A stretch of 64,000 nucleotides of DNA, taken from NCBI GenBank assembly GCA_963797605.1, contig CAWCPX010000017.1, positions 186,001 to 250,000 on the forward strand. Reading direction: 5' to 3'. Below the pieces are notes generated by a model. The model was not told the origin of the DNA, searched no databases, and saw only the letters and a list, made by a program, of their open reading frames with translations. Below are positions 15,523 to 23,858 of this stretch, one piece after another. Within the stretch, counting starts at the first letter, position 1; every line of letters starts with the position of its first letter. The position numbers and the translations under genes are program-made. The DNA is from DASQPR01 sp963797605. Lineage in GTDB: Bacteria > Actinomycetota > Actinomycetes > Mycobacteriales > Micromonosporaceae.

Positions 15523-16995
15523 ATGTCTCAGACCGAAGCACTGTTCGCGACCCAGGAAAACGGCAGCTCCCGGCCGAGCTTTCAGCAGGCGGTGCGCGGC
15601 TATGACAAGCGTCAGGTAGACCACTACGTCGCGCAGGCCGACAGCGAGATCGCCACGCTGACCGCCGATCGCGATCGGGCCTTCAACCAGATGCAGAACC
15701 TGGCCGCCCAACTTCAACAGTTGCAGGGCGAGCTGGCCGAGGTGCGTCAGCGGGCGCCGCAGGTCGACCGAGCGTCGTTCCGGCATCTGGGTCCGATGGT
15801 CGACCAGATCCTGGCGCTGGCCGAGAAGCAGGCCGAGGCGATCACCGACAAGGCGAACCAGCGGGTCGACGACCATCGGGCCGAGGCCGAGAAGGTGCTC
15901 AGCGAGGCCCACGAAGAGGCCGAGAAGCTCCGCGCCGACGCCGAAGCAGCCCACAAGCAGAACGCGCAGCAGATCGAGCAGTCCCGCGCCAAGGCCGAGG
16001 CGATGGTCGAGGCCGCCCGGGTGCAGTTGCAGCAGGAGATCGAGGCCGCTCGCTCGCAGACGCACAAAGAGCTGGGCACCTGGAAGACCAACGTCGAACG
16101 CGAGATCGCGGAGCTTCGCGCCCAGGTCGACCGTGATGTGGCCGAGCAGCGTGCCGCCGCCGAGGCGGAGCTGAACCGCCAACGCACTCTCGCCGACCAG
16201 AAGAACGCGGCGCTGCACGCCGAGGCCCAGCAATACTCCGCCGATCTGCGCCGCCGTGCCAGCGAGCAAGACGCCGCGCACCAGCAGCAGGTCGGCGTGG
16301 TGCAGCAGGAGATCCAGGCCCGTAAGCAGGCACTCGCTCAGTTGCAGGCGAAATTGGAGTCCACCGAGCAGCGGCTCGCCCAATCGCGGCAGAAGAGCGC
16401 GACGGTCGACAGCGAGGTCTCGGCGCTGCAACAACGCCTCGCCGAGACCCGCCAGGTGCTCACCGGCGAGCTCAACCGGCTCGAAGACGCGCGTCAGGCG
16501 GCCGATTCGGCCGAGCGGCATGCGGTCGACGTCCGAGCTCGGGTGCAGCGCGAGGCGAAGCGGGTCTCCGAGCTGGCCGCGGCTGCCGTCATGGCGGCTG
16601 CCGCCGGCGGTGCCGACACCGGCGAATACCGCATGGTCGCGGTCCGGCAAGACGGCAAGCGCGCCGGTGACGAGGCGGCCACCCCGGTGAAGGCTCCGGC
16701 CGACGCGGGCATGCCGATGACGGGCAACGGTCACACCCGCCACGAGGAGGGCGCCCCGCACGACAAGGGCGCCCACGCGAACGGATCCCAGCCGAACGGC
16801 CCGCACGCGAACGGCCAGCAGGACAACGGAGCCCGCGACAACGGCCCGCACGCGGGTGGCGACCAGCCCCGAGCGGAGGCCACCCGCCCGGAGCAGGCCG
16901 ACGCCCGGCGCGACGGCGACGCCCGAGACGCGGAGATCGCCGTGCCGGCCCAGCGCGTACCGCAGCCGGAGAAGGCCGCCAGCGAGGCGGAGTAG
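15523..16995 (+). CDS. DivIVA-start coiled-coil protein (Scy/FilP-type cytoskeletal)
   Basis: A 490-aa protein. It begins with a short DivIVA-like segment (FQQAVRGYDKRQVDHYVAQA), then about 330 residues of almost unbroken heptad coiled coil rich in Ala, Glu, Gln and Arg (for example AEKVLSEAHEEAEKLRADAE). The C-terminal 110 residues are a disordered tail with Asn-Gly and His-Ala-Asn-Gly repeats. Such proteins in actinomycetes form filaments and organise polar growth with DivIVA. ATG 15523 is preferred over 15517 because AAAGG at 15512-15516 then has proper spacing. It stands alone. The exact family member (Scy, FilP or similar) cannot be told. Confidence 0.85.
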   Translation: MSQTEALFATQENGSSRPSFQQAVRGYDKRQVDHYVAQADSEIATLTADRDRAFNQMQNLAAQLQQLQGELAEVRQRAPQVDRASFRHLGPMVDQILALAEKQAEAITDKANQRVDDHRAEAEKVLSEAHEEAEKLRADAEAAHKQNAQQIEQSRAKAEAMVEAARVQLQQEIEAARSQTHKELGTWKTNVEREIAELRAQVDRDVAEQRAAAEAELNRQRTLADQKNAALHAEAQQYSADLRRRASEQDAAHQQQVGVVQQEIQARKQALAQLQAKLESTEQRLAQSRQKSATVDSEVSALQQRLAETRQVLTGELNRLEDARQAADSAERHAVDVRARVQREAKRVSELAAAAVMAAAAGGADTGEYRMVAVRQDGKRAGDEAATPVKAPADAGMPMTGNGHTRHEEGAPHDKGAHANGSQPNGPHANGQQDNGARDNGPHAGGDQPRAEATRPEQADARRDGDARDAEIAVPAQRVPQPEKAASEAE

Positions 16996-17069
16996 CCCGG
17001 CGGCTCCAGCCGTGCCGACGATTCCGGCAAAATGCTCCCTATCTGCACATCTGTTGCTTAGCTTGGGGC

Positions 17070-17885
17070 ATGAACGCATTGGATCCTCGGGCTACTCGCC
17101 GTCGTGGCATGGTCAGCGAGAGAGTGTCGGTGCGGGTCGTCACCCGGCCGGACCGCGGCCGGGCGGCCGATGTCTTCGCCGCCGAGGTCCGGGCGATGAC
17201 CGATGTCGTCGACGACCTGCGCCCCGGTGAGTGGTCGCAGCCGACCATGAGCGCCGGATGGTCCGTACGCGATCTGGTCGCCCACGTCGGTGGCCAGTGG
17301 GAAGAATTGGCTCGCTTCGATCGGCTGCTGCGCCGGCTGTTGGTAGGCCGCCGCCGCTACCCCGCGCGGATCGTGCTCGACGGCCACAACCAGGTCCAGA
17401 TCGACGACGTGGCTGACCAACCGACGAGCGTCGTCGTCGAACGGATGCACCGCTTTGGGCCGGCCGCCGTCCGCGGGGCTCGCAGGTTGCCGGGGCTGGT
17501 CCGCCGGACCCCGAGCCGCTGGTTCTTCCCCGAGCCGCCGCTGACCGAACCCGACCTCGGGTACGTCTTCGACGTCCTGTCCGCGCGCGACACCTGGATG
17601 CACCGGCTCGAAATCTGCCGCAGCACGAATCGCGAATTCGTGGTGAACGCGCACGATCACGACGTTGTCGGCCAGGTCGTCCGCGATCTCGGCGTCGACT
17701 GGACCGGCCCGGCCATCACGCTGGAGTTGAGCGGTCGAGCCGGCGGCACCTGGACGCTCGGCGGGGACCATCCGACCGAGACGGTGTCGCTGGACCCGCT
17801 GGAATTGGCGCTGCATCTGTCCGGCCGACCCACGAGCGGCATCACTCCGGACAGCCCGCTTTACGGAGCCCGCACCGTCTTCTGA
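17070..17885 (+). CDS. Maleylpyruvate isomerase-family (mycothiol-dependent, DinB-fold) protein
   Basis: A 271-aa protein of the TIGR03083/MDMPI family. The DinB-like four-helix part has the metal and thiol-binding pattern LRPGEWSQPTMSAGWSVRDL followed by VAHVGGQWEELARF and a later ARDTWMHRLEICRSTNREF with the third His. The C-terminal part (TLELSGRAGGTWTLGG, VSLDPLELALHLSGRP) matches the MDMPI C-terminal domain. Members use mycothiol, the actinomycete thiol. The true substrate is unknown, since most family members are not maleylpyruvate isomerases. Start at ATG 17070. Confidence 0.85.
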   Translation: MNALDPRATRRRGMVSERVSVRVVTRPDRGRAADVFAAEVRAMTDVVDDLRPGEWSQPTMSAGWSVRDLVAHVGGQWEELARFDRLLRRLLVGRRRYPARIVLDGHNQVQIDDVADQPTSVVVERMHRFGPAAVRGARRLPGLVRRTPSRWFFPEPPLTEPDLGYVFDVLSARDTWMHRLEICRSTNREFVVNAHDHDVVGQVVRDLGVDWTGPAITLELSGRAGGTWTLGGDHPTETVSLDPLELALHLSGRPTSGITPDSPLYGARTVF

Positions 17886-17941
17886 CCGTACGGTTAACTC
17901 AAGACCAACGGGCCTCGACGGCGCCCACGCGTTAGGCGAAG

Positions 17942-18766
17942 ATGGCGGGCATGCTTCGTGTCCACCCCCATCGTGCCGCCGCTCTGGCCGCCATCGCGCT
18001 CGCCGCCACCCTCGGCCTGGCCGGCTGCAAGGCCGCGCAGGCCTCCGTCACGTCGGCGACATCCGACTCGTCCGCGCCGGCCACCTCGTCGGCACCGTCG
18101 GCGACCCCGACCACGAGCGCGCCGGCCACCCCGCCACCGTCCCCGTCGCCGTCGAAGCCGCCGGTCAGCTTCCTCAAGCTGAAGCTGCACAGCAAGGGCA
18201 CGACCGTGACGCTGCTGCAGCGACGGCTGACCGCGCTCGGCTACTGGGTGGGCAAGGCCGACGGCAAGTTCGGCGACTCGACCCAGCAGGCCGTCTTCGC
18301 CCTCCAGAAGGCGGCCGGCATCTCGCCCTCCGGCACGATCACGACGGCCACGCAGAAGGCCCTGCTCGCCGGCACCCGGCCGAGCGCGCGAAGCAAGACG
18401 GGCACGCTGATCGAGATCGACCTCAAGCGTGACCTGATCATGTTCGTGACAAACGGGCAGGTCAAGTACATCCTCAACACCTCGACCGGTGGCGGGTACA
18501 CCTTCATGCAGGACGGCCAGCGCAACGTCGCGATCACACCGAAGGGCCACTTCACGACCTACCGCACCGTGGACGGACCCGATCACGGGCCGCTCGGCCT
18601 GCTGTGGCGCCCGCGCTACTTCACCGGCGGCGTGGCCATCCACGGCGACAGTTACGTGCCGGCGCACCCCGTCTCACACGGCTGCGCGCGGATCAGCGAC
18701 GAGGCGATCGACTGGATCTGGTCGGCCCACCTGGACCCGATCGGCACGAAGGTCTGGGTTTACTAG
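17942..18766 (+). CDS. L,D-transpeptidase lipoprotein with peptidoglycan-binding domain
   Basis: A 274-aa cell-wall enzyme that forms 3-3 peptide cross-links. The signal peptide ends in lipobox LAGC (Cys about residue 29), then a Ser/Pro/Ala linker. A PG_binding_1 domain follows (LKLHSKGTTVTLLQRRLTAL, ADGKFGDSTQQAVFALQKAA), then a YkuD catalytic domain: IEIDLKRDLIMFVTNGQVKY, VAIHGDSYVPAHPVSHGCAR. The active-site HGD...SHGCAR motif with its catalytic Cys is complete. Start at ATG 17942 (a second ATG at 17951 is possible). The stop codon overlaps the left end of an interspersed palindromic repeat. Confidence 0.93.
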   Translation: MAGMLRVHPHRAAALAAIALAATLGLAGCKAAQASVTSATSDSSAPATSSAPSATPTTSAPATPPPSPSPSKPPVSFLKLKLHSKGTTVTLLQRRLTALGYWVGKADGKFGDSTQQAVFALQKAAGISPSGTITTATQKALLAGTRPSARSKTGTLIEIDLKRDLIMFVTNGQVKYILNTSTGGGYTFMQDGQRNVAITPKGHFTTYRTVDGPDHGPLGLLWRPRYFTGGVAIHGDSYVPAHPVSHGCARISDEAIDWIWSAHLDPIGTKVWVY

Positions 18767-18840
18767 GGTCCTGCCGCAAATTCCGTTCGGGCGCGCCGCG
18801 ATCCGGGCGCAACCGAACGGCAGCTTTTCAGACCGACCCT
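18765..18840. repeat. Interspersed palindromic repeat, copy A
   Basis: A 76-bp element with ends AGGGTC / GACCCT and an inner inverted repeat CCGTTCGG (18783-18790) / CCGAACGG (18813-18820). Its right half, GCGCAACCGAACGGCAGCTT, recurs at 22872-23031 and, in reverse orientation, at 60281-60343, with a shorter relative at 32933-32966. It overlaps the L,D-transpeptidase stop and may act as its terminator. Confidence 0.75.
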
Positions 18841-18884
18841 AGGGCCGTGTCCTGCGGAGCATGGTGAGGCGGGGCCGGGCCGAC

Positions 18885-20111
18885 CTAGAGCGTCCGTCGC
18901 ACCGATTCGAGCTGCATATCGAGCAGGATCGTCGTGGCCGCGTGGCGTCCGTTGGCGAGCGCTCCCTGGATCGAACTGGTGGCCCGGTGATCGCCGCACA
19001 CGTAGCGCCCCGGTGCCACGCGCACCCGCCGGCGCAACGCGTGCGGGGCCGACATCGAGGGAAGCGCGCGCGGCACGGTGTAGGTGCGGACCAGGTCCCA
19101 TTCGCCCGTGCCGTAGATCGCTGCGATGCGGACGCGGACCCGCCTCTCGACGGCCCCGATGTCTTCCGGCACGCCGAGCACGGAGGTCGCCACGAGCGTG
19201 GTGCCGCCGGGCGCATAGTCGGGTGCGACGGCGGAGATCGGCACGGAATTGGTCAGGACGCCGCCGTGCGGATCGACGAGGAGCAGCGGCTTCACACCGG
19301 TGAGAGACCGCGTCGCGTGGTAGAACGTCGTGACACCGTGCCAACTCGGCGCCGCGACGCCGAGCAGCGACTCGGCGCCTGAGGCATCGGTCGCCACAAG
19401 AACGGTCGGGGCGTCGATCCGTTCCCCGTCGGCGGTGACCACACCGTCGGTGCCGACCTCACGCACTCGGGTCGAGTAACGGACCGGCAGACCCGACGCG
19501 AGCTGGTCCGGGATCGCCTGCATGCCCAGCGCCGGCACCGCCGCACCGCCGCGCAGAAATGCCCGCCACATCAGCAGGAAGAAGCGGCTCGACGTCTCCA
19601 ACTGGTCTTCGAGGAACACGCCGGCGAGAAACGGCCGCAGCACGCGATCCACCATGCGCGGTGACACATTGGAGAACCGAAGCTCGTCGAGCGTCGGGCG
19701 ATCGGAGCGCCGCTTGATCCGCGCCGCCGACCCGAACGCGGCCCGGGCCGACAGCGTCGACAGCGTCAACGCGTCACTGACGGAGACCAGGCGGTTGGCC
19801 AGGCTCACGGCCGCGTGCAGCGGATCGGGGCCGAGCTCGCGCAGGTGACCGTCTTCGAACACGCCGACGCCTCGATGGAAATGCCGCAAGCGAAGAGCTT
19901 CAAGATCAAATTCACGGGTCATCGCCGGGTACGCCGGGCACGTGACCTGAAACCCGCGATCGAACCGGAATCCGTCGGCCACATCGGTGCGCACCCGACC
20001 GCCGGGCGCTGTGTCGGCTTCGAGAACCACGACCTCGACACCCGCCGCGGTCAGGTGCCGGGCCGCGGCGAGTCCGGCTAATCCGGCACCGACGATCACC
20101 ACGTCCGTCAT
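18885..20111 (-). CDS. FAD-dependent amine oxidase/phytoene desaturase-like oxidoreductase
   Basis: A 408-aa flavoprotein. The N-terminal FAD-binding motif is VVIVGAGLAGLAAARHL, followed by VVVLEADTAPGGRVRTD (Glu binding the ribose, GG-doublet motif). The C-terminal motif RVAPGRYVCGDHRATSSIQG plus ALANGRHAA is the usual second FAD contact. It belongs to the broad amine oxidase / phytoene desaturase group; no carotenoid genes adjoin, so the substrate is open. ATG 20111. It is followed 62 bp upstream by the yceI gene, in the same direction, and may be cotranscribed with it. Confidence 0.85.
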   Translation of the reverse strand: MTDVVIVGAGLAGLAAARHLTAAGVEVVVLEADTAPGGRVRTDVADGFRFDRGFQVTCPAYPAMTREFDLEALRLRHFHRGVGVFEDGHLRELGPDPLHAAVSLANRLVSVSDALTLSTLSARAAFGSAARIKRRSDRPTLDELRFSNVSPRMVDRVLRPFLAGVFLEDQLETSSRFFLLMWRAFLRGGAAVPALGMQAIPDQLASGLPVRYSTRVREVGTDGVVTADGERIDAPTVLVATDASGAESLLGVAAPSWHGVTTFYHATRSLTGVKPLLLVDPHGGVLTNSVPISAVAPDYAPGGTTLVATSVLGVPEDIGAVERRVRVRIAAIYGTGEWDLVRTYTVPRALPSMSAPHALRRRVRVAPGRYVCGDHRATSSIQGALANGRHAATTILLDMQLESVRRTL

Positions 20112-20173
20112 GCGTCCATACTTACAGCAATCGGTGCCGAGCGGTCGCGCGTGCGCCTTCCCGCGTCTGCCGT

Positions 20174-20746
20174 TTACTCGGCCGTGGGCGGCGCCAGGTC
20201 GGCTTCGACCTCGAGCACGATCTGCACCTTGTCGCCGAGCGCCATGCCGCCGCCCGGGATCGGGCCGTTGTAGCTCACGTTGAAGTCGTTGCGGTTGATC
20301 TCGGTCGTCGCGGAGAAGCCGGCCTTCACGGCGCCCTCTTGCGGGCCAGGTCCGAAGCCGGGGGCTTCGAGCGCGAGCACGACCGGCTTGGTCACGCCGC
20401 GGATCGTGAGGTCGCCGTCGACGAAGAACTCACCGTCTTCGTAGCGGATGCCGGTCGACGTGAAGGTGAGCGCGGGGTGGTTCGCGGCGTCGAAGAAGTC
20501 GGCCGAGCGGATGTGGTCGTCGCGCATCGAGTTGTTCGTGTTGATGGACGTCGCTTCGATCGACACCGAGACCGTCGAGTCCAGCGGGTTGGCCGCGGTC
20601 ACGATCTCACCGGTGAACGCGCCGAAATGGCCCCGAACCTTGCTCACCATCATGTGCTTGATGACGAAACCGACGTGCGAGTGCACCGTGTCGATCTTCC
20701 AGGTGCCGGCCACGTAACCCGGGATTTCTACGTCGGTGATGGTCAC
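20174..20746 (-). CDS. YceI-family lipid-binding protein
   Basis: A 190-aa YceI-like lipocalin-fold protein without a signal peptide (VTITDVEIPGYVAGTWKIDT). The family pattern is complete: HSHVGFVIKHMMVSKVRGHF, ATSINTNNSMRDDHIRSADF, TGIRYEDGEFFVDGDLTIRG and EINRNDFNVSYNGPIPGG. YceI proteins bind isoprenoid lipids; cytosolic actinomycete forms have no settled role. GTG start at 20746 with AAGGAG about 6 nt upstream. It is divergent from an HxlR regulator that probably controls it. Confidence 0.92.
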   Translation of the reverse strand: MTITDVEIPGYVAGTWKIDTVHSHVGFVIKHMMVSKVRGHFGAFTGEIVTAANPLDSTVSVSIEATSINTNNSMRDDHIRSADFFDAANHPALTFTSTGIRYEDGEFFVDGDLTIRGVTKPVVLALEAPGFGPGPQEGAVKAGFSATTEINRNDFNVSYNGPIPGGGMALGDKVQIVLEVEADLAPPTAE

Positions 20747-20777
20747 GATTCTCCTTGAGGATGTAGGGTCGCCTGAT

Positions 20778-20801
20778 GGTTACCGATGTTTCCTCGGTAC
20801 C
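20778..20801. promoter_or_regulatory. Candidate HxlR operator between yceI and the regulator
   Basis: GGTTACCGA (20778-20786) and TCGGTACC (20794-20801) form an imperfect inverted repeat in the 131-bp divergent region. It is the only dyad there and fits a winged-helix dimer site. AT-rich CATATACAT follows at 20812-20820. Confidence 0.45.
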
Positions 20802-20877
20802 TTTTCGGAACCATATACATCCCGACAGATCGTGTGTAGAAGGCACTTTTAGCTGCCTCGGTTCCCTGGAGGTGACC

Positions 20878-21309
20878 ATGACGACGGCGTCCCCGCAGCT
20901 CCCGGAGCCGTTAGACCCGTTCGGATGCCAGGCCCGCGAGGTGCTCGACCTCGTCGCGGACAAGTGGTCGCTCTACGTCGTGGCGTTCCTCGGCGCCGGC
21001 CCTCAACGCTTCACCGAACTCAAACGCGGCATCACCGGCATCAGCCAGCGCATGCTCACGGTGACCCTGCGCGCGTTGGAGCGCGACGGCATCCTCTCCC
21101 GAACGGTGTTCGAGGTGATGCCGCCGCACGTCGTCTACGAACTCACCCCGATGGGGTCGACGCTGATGTGCGCCACGGCGTCGTTGGTGAAGTGGAGTTC
21201 GGAAAACCTGGAACAGATCAACAAAGCTCGTGCCGCGTACGACGCCCGCGCCGGAAATTCGGCGCCAAGAACCGCGTCCGGAACCGGGCCCGGTCCGGTC
21301 ATCGGCTAG
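20878..21309 (+). CDS. HxlR-family transcriptional regulator
   Basis: A 143-aa winged-helix regulator. HxlR hallmarks: DPFGCQAREVLDLVADKWSL, RFTELKRGITGISQRMLTVT, LRALERDGILSRTVFEVMPP and VVYELTPMGSTL. The Cys in the GCQ segment is at the position used for redox or electrophile sensing in some members. ATG 20878 has a good ribosome-binding site (GGAGG, 20868-20872). Divergent from yceI. The glyA riboswitch begins 6-7 nt after its stop, so the promoter for glyA must lie inside this gene. Confidence 0.92.
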   Translation: MTTASPQLPEPLDPFGCQAREVLDLVADKWSLYVVAFLGAGPQRFTELKRGITGISQRMLTVTLRALERDGILSRTVFEVMPPHVVYELTPMGSTLMCATASLVKWSSENLEQINKARAAYDARAGNSAPRTASGTGPGPVIG

Positions 21310-21315
21310 CATGTC

Positions 21316-21403
21316 GAAGGGCCGTGACTGGCGCGCTGGGATGGATCAACCATCGGGAAGCGGCTCGATCGATTCCGATCCTGTGCCGTGCGCCTGGGCC
21401 TCC
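21316..21403 (+). promoter_or_regulatory. ZTP (pfl) riboswitch upstream of glyA
   Basis: The conserved core of the pfl motif is visible: GGGCCGTGACTGGCGC near the 5' end (21319-21334), a hairpin with GGATGGATCAACCATC, then GGGAAGCGGC, a variable linker, and GCCGTGCGCCTGGGCC at the 3' end (21385-21400). These are the signature elements of ZTP riboswitches, which sense the purine intermediate ZTP/ZMP made when 10-formyl-tetrahydrofolate is scarce and turn on one-carbon genes such as glyA. The 3' edge (GCCTCC, 21398-21403) can pair with GGAGGC (21417-21422), which holds the ribosome-binding site of glyA. This suggests control of translation, with ligand binding releasing the site. Confidence 0.92.
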
Positions 21404-21428
21404 CCATGACCGACTTGGAGGCACCTTT

Positions 21429-22871
21429 ATGAGCGCATCTGAATCTCGCGAGTCCCAGGCGTTCCGCGCCAGCCTTGACGTCGTCCGGGCGGTCGAGCCA
21501 CGCATCGCCGACGCGATCGCCGCTGAACTCGCCGACCAGCGCGAGTCGCTGAAGCTGATCGCCAGCGAGAACTACGCCTCGCCGGCCGTGCTGCTCGCGA
21601 TGGGCAACTGGCTGAGCGACAAATATGCCGAGGGCACGATCGGCCGCCGCTTCTACGCCGGCTGCCGCAACGTCGACACCGTCGAGTCCATCGCCGCCGA
21701 GCACGCGAAAGAGCTTTTCGGAGCCCAGCACGCGTACGTGCAGCCGCACTCCGGCATCGACGCCAACCTCGTCGCGTTCTGGGCCGTGCTGGCGCAGAAA
21801 GTCGAGGCACCCGCACTCGCGAAAGCCGGCGTACGCCAGGTCAACGACATGTCCGAGGCCGACTGGGCGGAGTTGCGGCACGCCTTTGGTGACCAGCGGA
21901 TGCTCGGCATGTCCCTCGACGCCGGCGGCCACCTGACGCACGGCTTCCGGCCGAACATCTCCGGCAAGATGTTCCACCAGCGCAGCTACGGCACCGATCC
22001 GACCACCGGCCTCCTGGACTACGAAGCCCTTCGGGCCACCGCTCGCGAGTTCCGTCCGATGATCATTGTCGGTGGCTACTCGGCGTACCCCCGTCTCGTG
22101 AACTTCCGCATCATGCGCGAGATCGCCGACGAGGTCGGAGCGACCCTGATGGTCGACATGGCACACTTCGCCGGCCTGGTCGCGGGCAAGGTGCTGACCG
22201 GCGACTTCGATCCGGTGCCGCACGCGCAGATCGTCACGAGCACCACGCACAAGACGCTCCGCGGCCCGCGTGGCGGCATGGTGCTGTGCCAGAGCGAGTT
22301 GGCGGACCAGGTCGATCGCGGCTGCCCGATGGTGCTCGGCGGCCCGCTGCCGCACGTGATGGCGGCGAAGGCCGTCGCGTTCGCGGAGGCGAAGACCGAG
22401 AGCTACCGCACCTACGCGCAGGCCGTCGTCGACAACGCGAAGACCCTGGCCGAGGGCCTGATGCGCCGCGGCCACAAGCTCGTCACCGACGGCACCGACA
22501 ACCACCTCGTCCTGATCGACGTCTCGCATGACGGGCTGACCGGCCGGCACGCCGAGGCAGCGCTGCTCGAATCCGGCATCGTGACCAACCGCAACTCGGT
22601 GCCGGGCGACCCGAACGGTGCCTGGTACACCTCCGGCGTCCGCGTCGGCACGCCCGCCCTCACCACCCGCGGCCTCGGCGCCGCCGAGATGGACGAGATC
22701 GCCGAACTCATCCACAGCGTGCTCACGAGCACCACCCCGGCGCCGGGTGCCGACGGAAAGCCGTCGCTCGCGAAATACGACCTCGACCCGTCGATCGCGT
22801 CGAAGGTCTCGCACCAGGCCGCCGAACTCGTCGGCGGGTTCCCGCTCTACCCGTCAGTGCACCTCGGCTAA
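21429..22871 (+). CDS. glyA: Serine hydroxymethyltransferase
   Basis: A 480-aa PLP enzyme that converts serine and tetrahydrofolate to glycine and 5,10-methylene-tetrahydrofolate. Motifs: SLKLIASENYASPAVL, GTIGRRFYAGC, the cofactor lysine in TSTTHKTLRGPRGG, GGYSAYPR and SGVRVGTPALTTRG. It is about 60 residues longer than the usual GlyA (about 420 aa), mostly from an insert near residues 120-165 (KVEAPALAKAGVRQVNDMSE onward) typical of a second actinomycete type. ATG 21429 follows GGAGG by 7 nt. Control by the ZTP riboswitch just upstream fits its role in one-carbon supply. The stop is followed directly by a palindromic element. Confidence 0.95.
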   Translation: MSASESRESQAFRASLDVVRAVEPRIADAIAAELADQRESLKLIASENYASPAVLLAMGNWLSDKYAEGTIGRRFYAGCRNVDTVESIAAEHAKELFGAQHAYVQPHSGIDANLVAFWAVLAQKVEAPALAKAGVRQVNDMSEADWAELRHAFGDQRMLGMSLDAGGHLTHGFRPNISGKMFHQRSYGTDPTTGLLDYEALRATAREFRPMIIVGGYSAYPRLVNFRIMREIADEVGATLMVDMAHFAGLVAGKVLTGDFDPVPHAQIVTSTTHKTLRGPRGGMVLCQSELADQVDRGCPMVLGGPLPHVMAAKAVAFAEAKTESYRTYAQAVVDNAKTLAEGLMRRGHKLVTDGTDNHLVLIDVSHDGLTGRHAEAALLESGIVTNRNSVPGDPNGAWYTSGVRVGTPALTTRGLGAAEMDEIAELIHSVLTSTTPAPGADGKPSLAKYDLDPSIASKVSHQAAELVGGFPLYPSVHLG

Positions 22872-23031
22872 GCCCTGTCTCGAAATCCGTTCGAGCGAGG
22901 CGCGAGCCAGGCGCCGATCCGACAAGGCTTGATCTTTGCCTGGATACCGCGTTTGTATCCAGGCAAAGATCAAACGCCGTCGGTCGGCGTCTGAGTCACG
23001 GCGCAGCCGAACGGCCGCTTTGAGACAGGGC
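22872..23031. repeat. Interspersed palindromic repeat, copy B (nested, 160 bp)
   Basis: Ends are GCCCTGTCTC / GAGACAGGGC (10 bp, exact). Inside, CCGTTCG and CCGAACGG mirror each other, and the centre holds a perfect 18-bp hairpin (22929-22946 / 22956-22973) with a 9-nt loop. It starts one base after the glyA stop and could terminate that transcript. The right half (GCGCAGCCGAACGGCCGCTT) matches copies at 18765 and 60281. Confidence 0.8.
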
Positions 23032-23072
23032 CTGGGCGCATGCCGGCCGCACCGCCGGCTCGGCCCGTCAGT

Positions 23073-23270
23073 CCGGCACCGTGGGCCGGGCCGGCACCGT
23101 GGGGCGGGCCGGCACCGTGGGGCGGGCCGGCACCGTGGGGCGGGCCGGCACCGTGGGGCGGGCCGGCACCGTGGGGCGGGCCGGCACCGTGGGGCGGGTC
23201 GGCACCGTGGGGCGGGTCGGCACCGTGGGGCGGGCCGGCACCGTGGGGTGGGCCAGCACCGTGGACCGCA
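23073..23270. repeat. 18-bp tandem array (11 copies)
   Basis: Unit CCGGCACCGTGGGGCGGG, repeated at exact 18-bp steps with few changes. All reading frames are open through it, simply because the unit has no stop codon. It would encode a hexapeptide repeat (APWGGP and similar) but no ribosome-binding site or export signal supports translation. Confidence 0.85.
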
Positions 23271-23310
23271 CCGCTGGGGCCCCGGGTGGTGCCTTGCGGC
23301 CGAGCGGTGC

Positions 23311-23495
23311 GGCCGGGCCACGGTTGCCCGGCCGGGGCCACGGCTGCGCGGCCAGGCCACGGTTGCGCGGCCAGGGCACGGCTGTGCGGCCAGGCCACGG
23401 CTGTGCGGCCAGGCCATGGTTGCGCGGCCAGGGCACGGCTGTGCGGCCAGGGCACGGCTGTGCGGCCAGGCCACGGCTGTGCGGCCAGGCCCGGC
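23311..23495. repeat. 19-bp tandem array (about 10 copies)
   Basis: Unit GGCCAGGCCACGGCTGTGC starting at 23311, 23330, 23350, then every 19 bp to 23483, alternating GGCCAC/GGGCAC and CTGTGC/TTGCGC. Because 19 is not a multiple of three, a reading frame would change at every copy, which argues that this array is non-coding. Confidence 0.85.
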
Positions 23496-23608
23496 GGTTC
23501 GGTCGGTCGGATCTTTGTGCGAGCTGATGATCGCGGCGATTACACACAGCTACTGATCGTCGGGATGGGACTGCGTCACACGTGGTGACGGTCGCACGGA
23601 TCCTTTGT

Positions 23609-23759
23609 TGTCATGCGAGGGGCTTGTTACTGCTTACTCCCGCGCGGCACCGCACGCCGCCTGCGCGTGTCCGTTTCCATCAGGCGATTGGCGGCTCAGG
23701 CCCGCTACCGGGTGTCACTGACGCGCCAGCGTAAGCAATAACAAGCCCCTCGCATGACA
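23609..23759. mobile_element. MITE-like element 1 (151 bp, terminal inverted repeats)
   Basis: Terminal inverted repeats of 29 bp with one mismatch flank 93 bp that encode nothing. The left end reads GGGGCTTGTTACTGCTTAC (23619-23637) and the right end its complement with one change. The same end sequence borders a larger element at 39740-40316. No target-site duplication could be confirmed by eye. A foldback terminator is the alternative. Confidence 0.7.
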
Positions 23760-23858
23760 TATCGACGTTTTCCCCAGCGTCACCCCGGGTGACGGATCTT
23801 CACGGCATCCGGCTCCGAACCGCACGCGGGGATCCAGACCCGGTGGGTGGGTGCGGCG

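Noticed and set aside
23073..23495. CRISPR array
   Set aside because: The units are directly adjacent with no spacers, and no cas genes are present.
23040..23588. Open frame encoding a hexapeptide-repeat protein (APWGGP units)
   Set aside because: Most frames on both strands are open here because the repeat unit has no stop codon. There is no ribosome-binding site or signal peptide, and the neighbouring 19-bp array would change the peptide frame at each unit.
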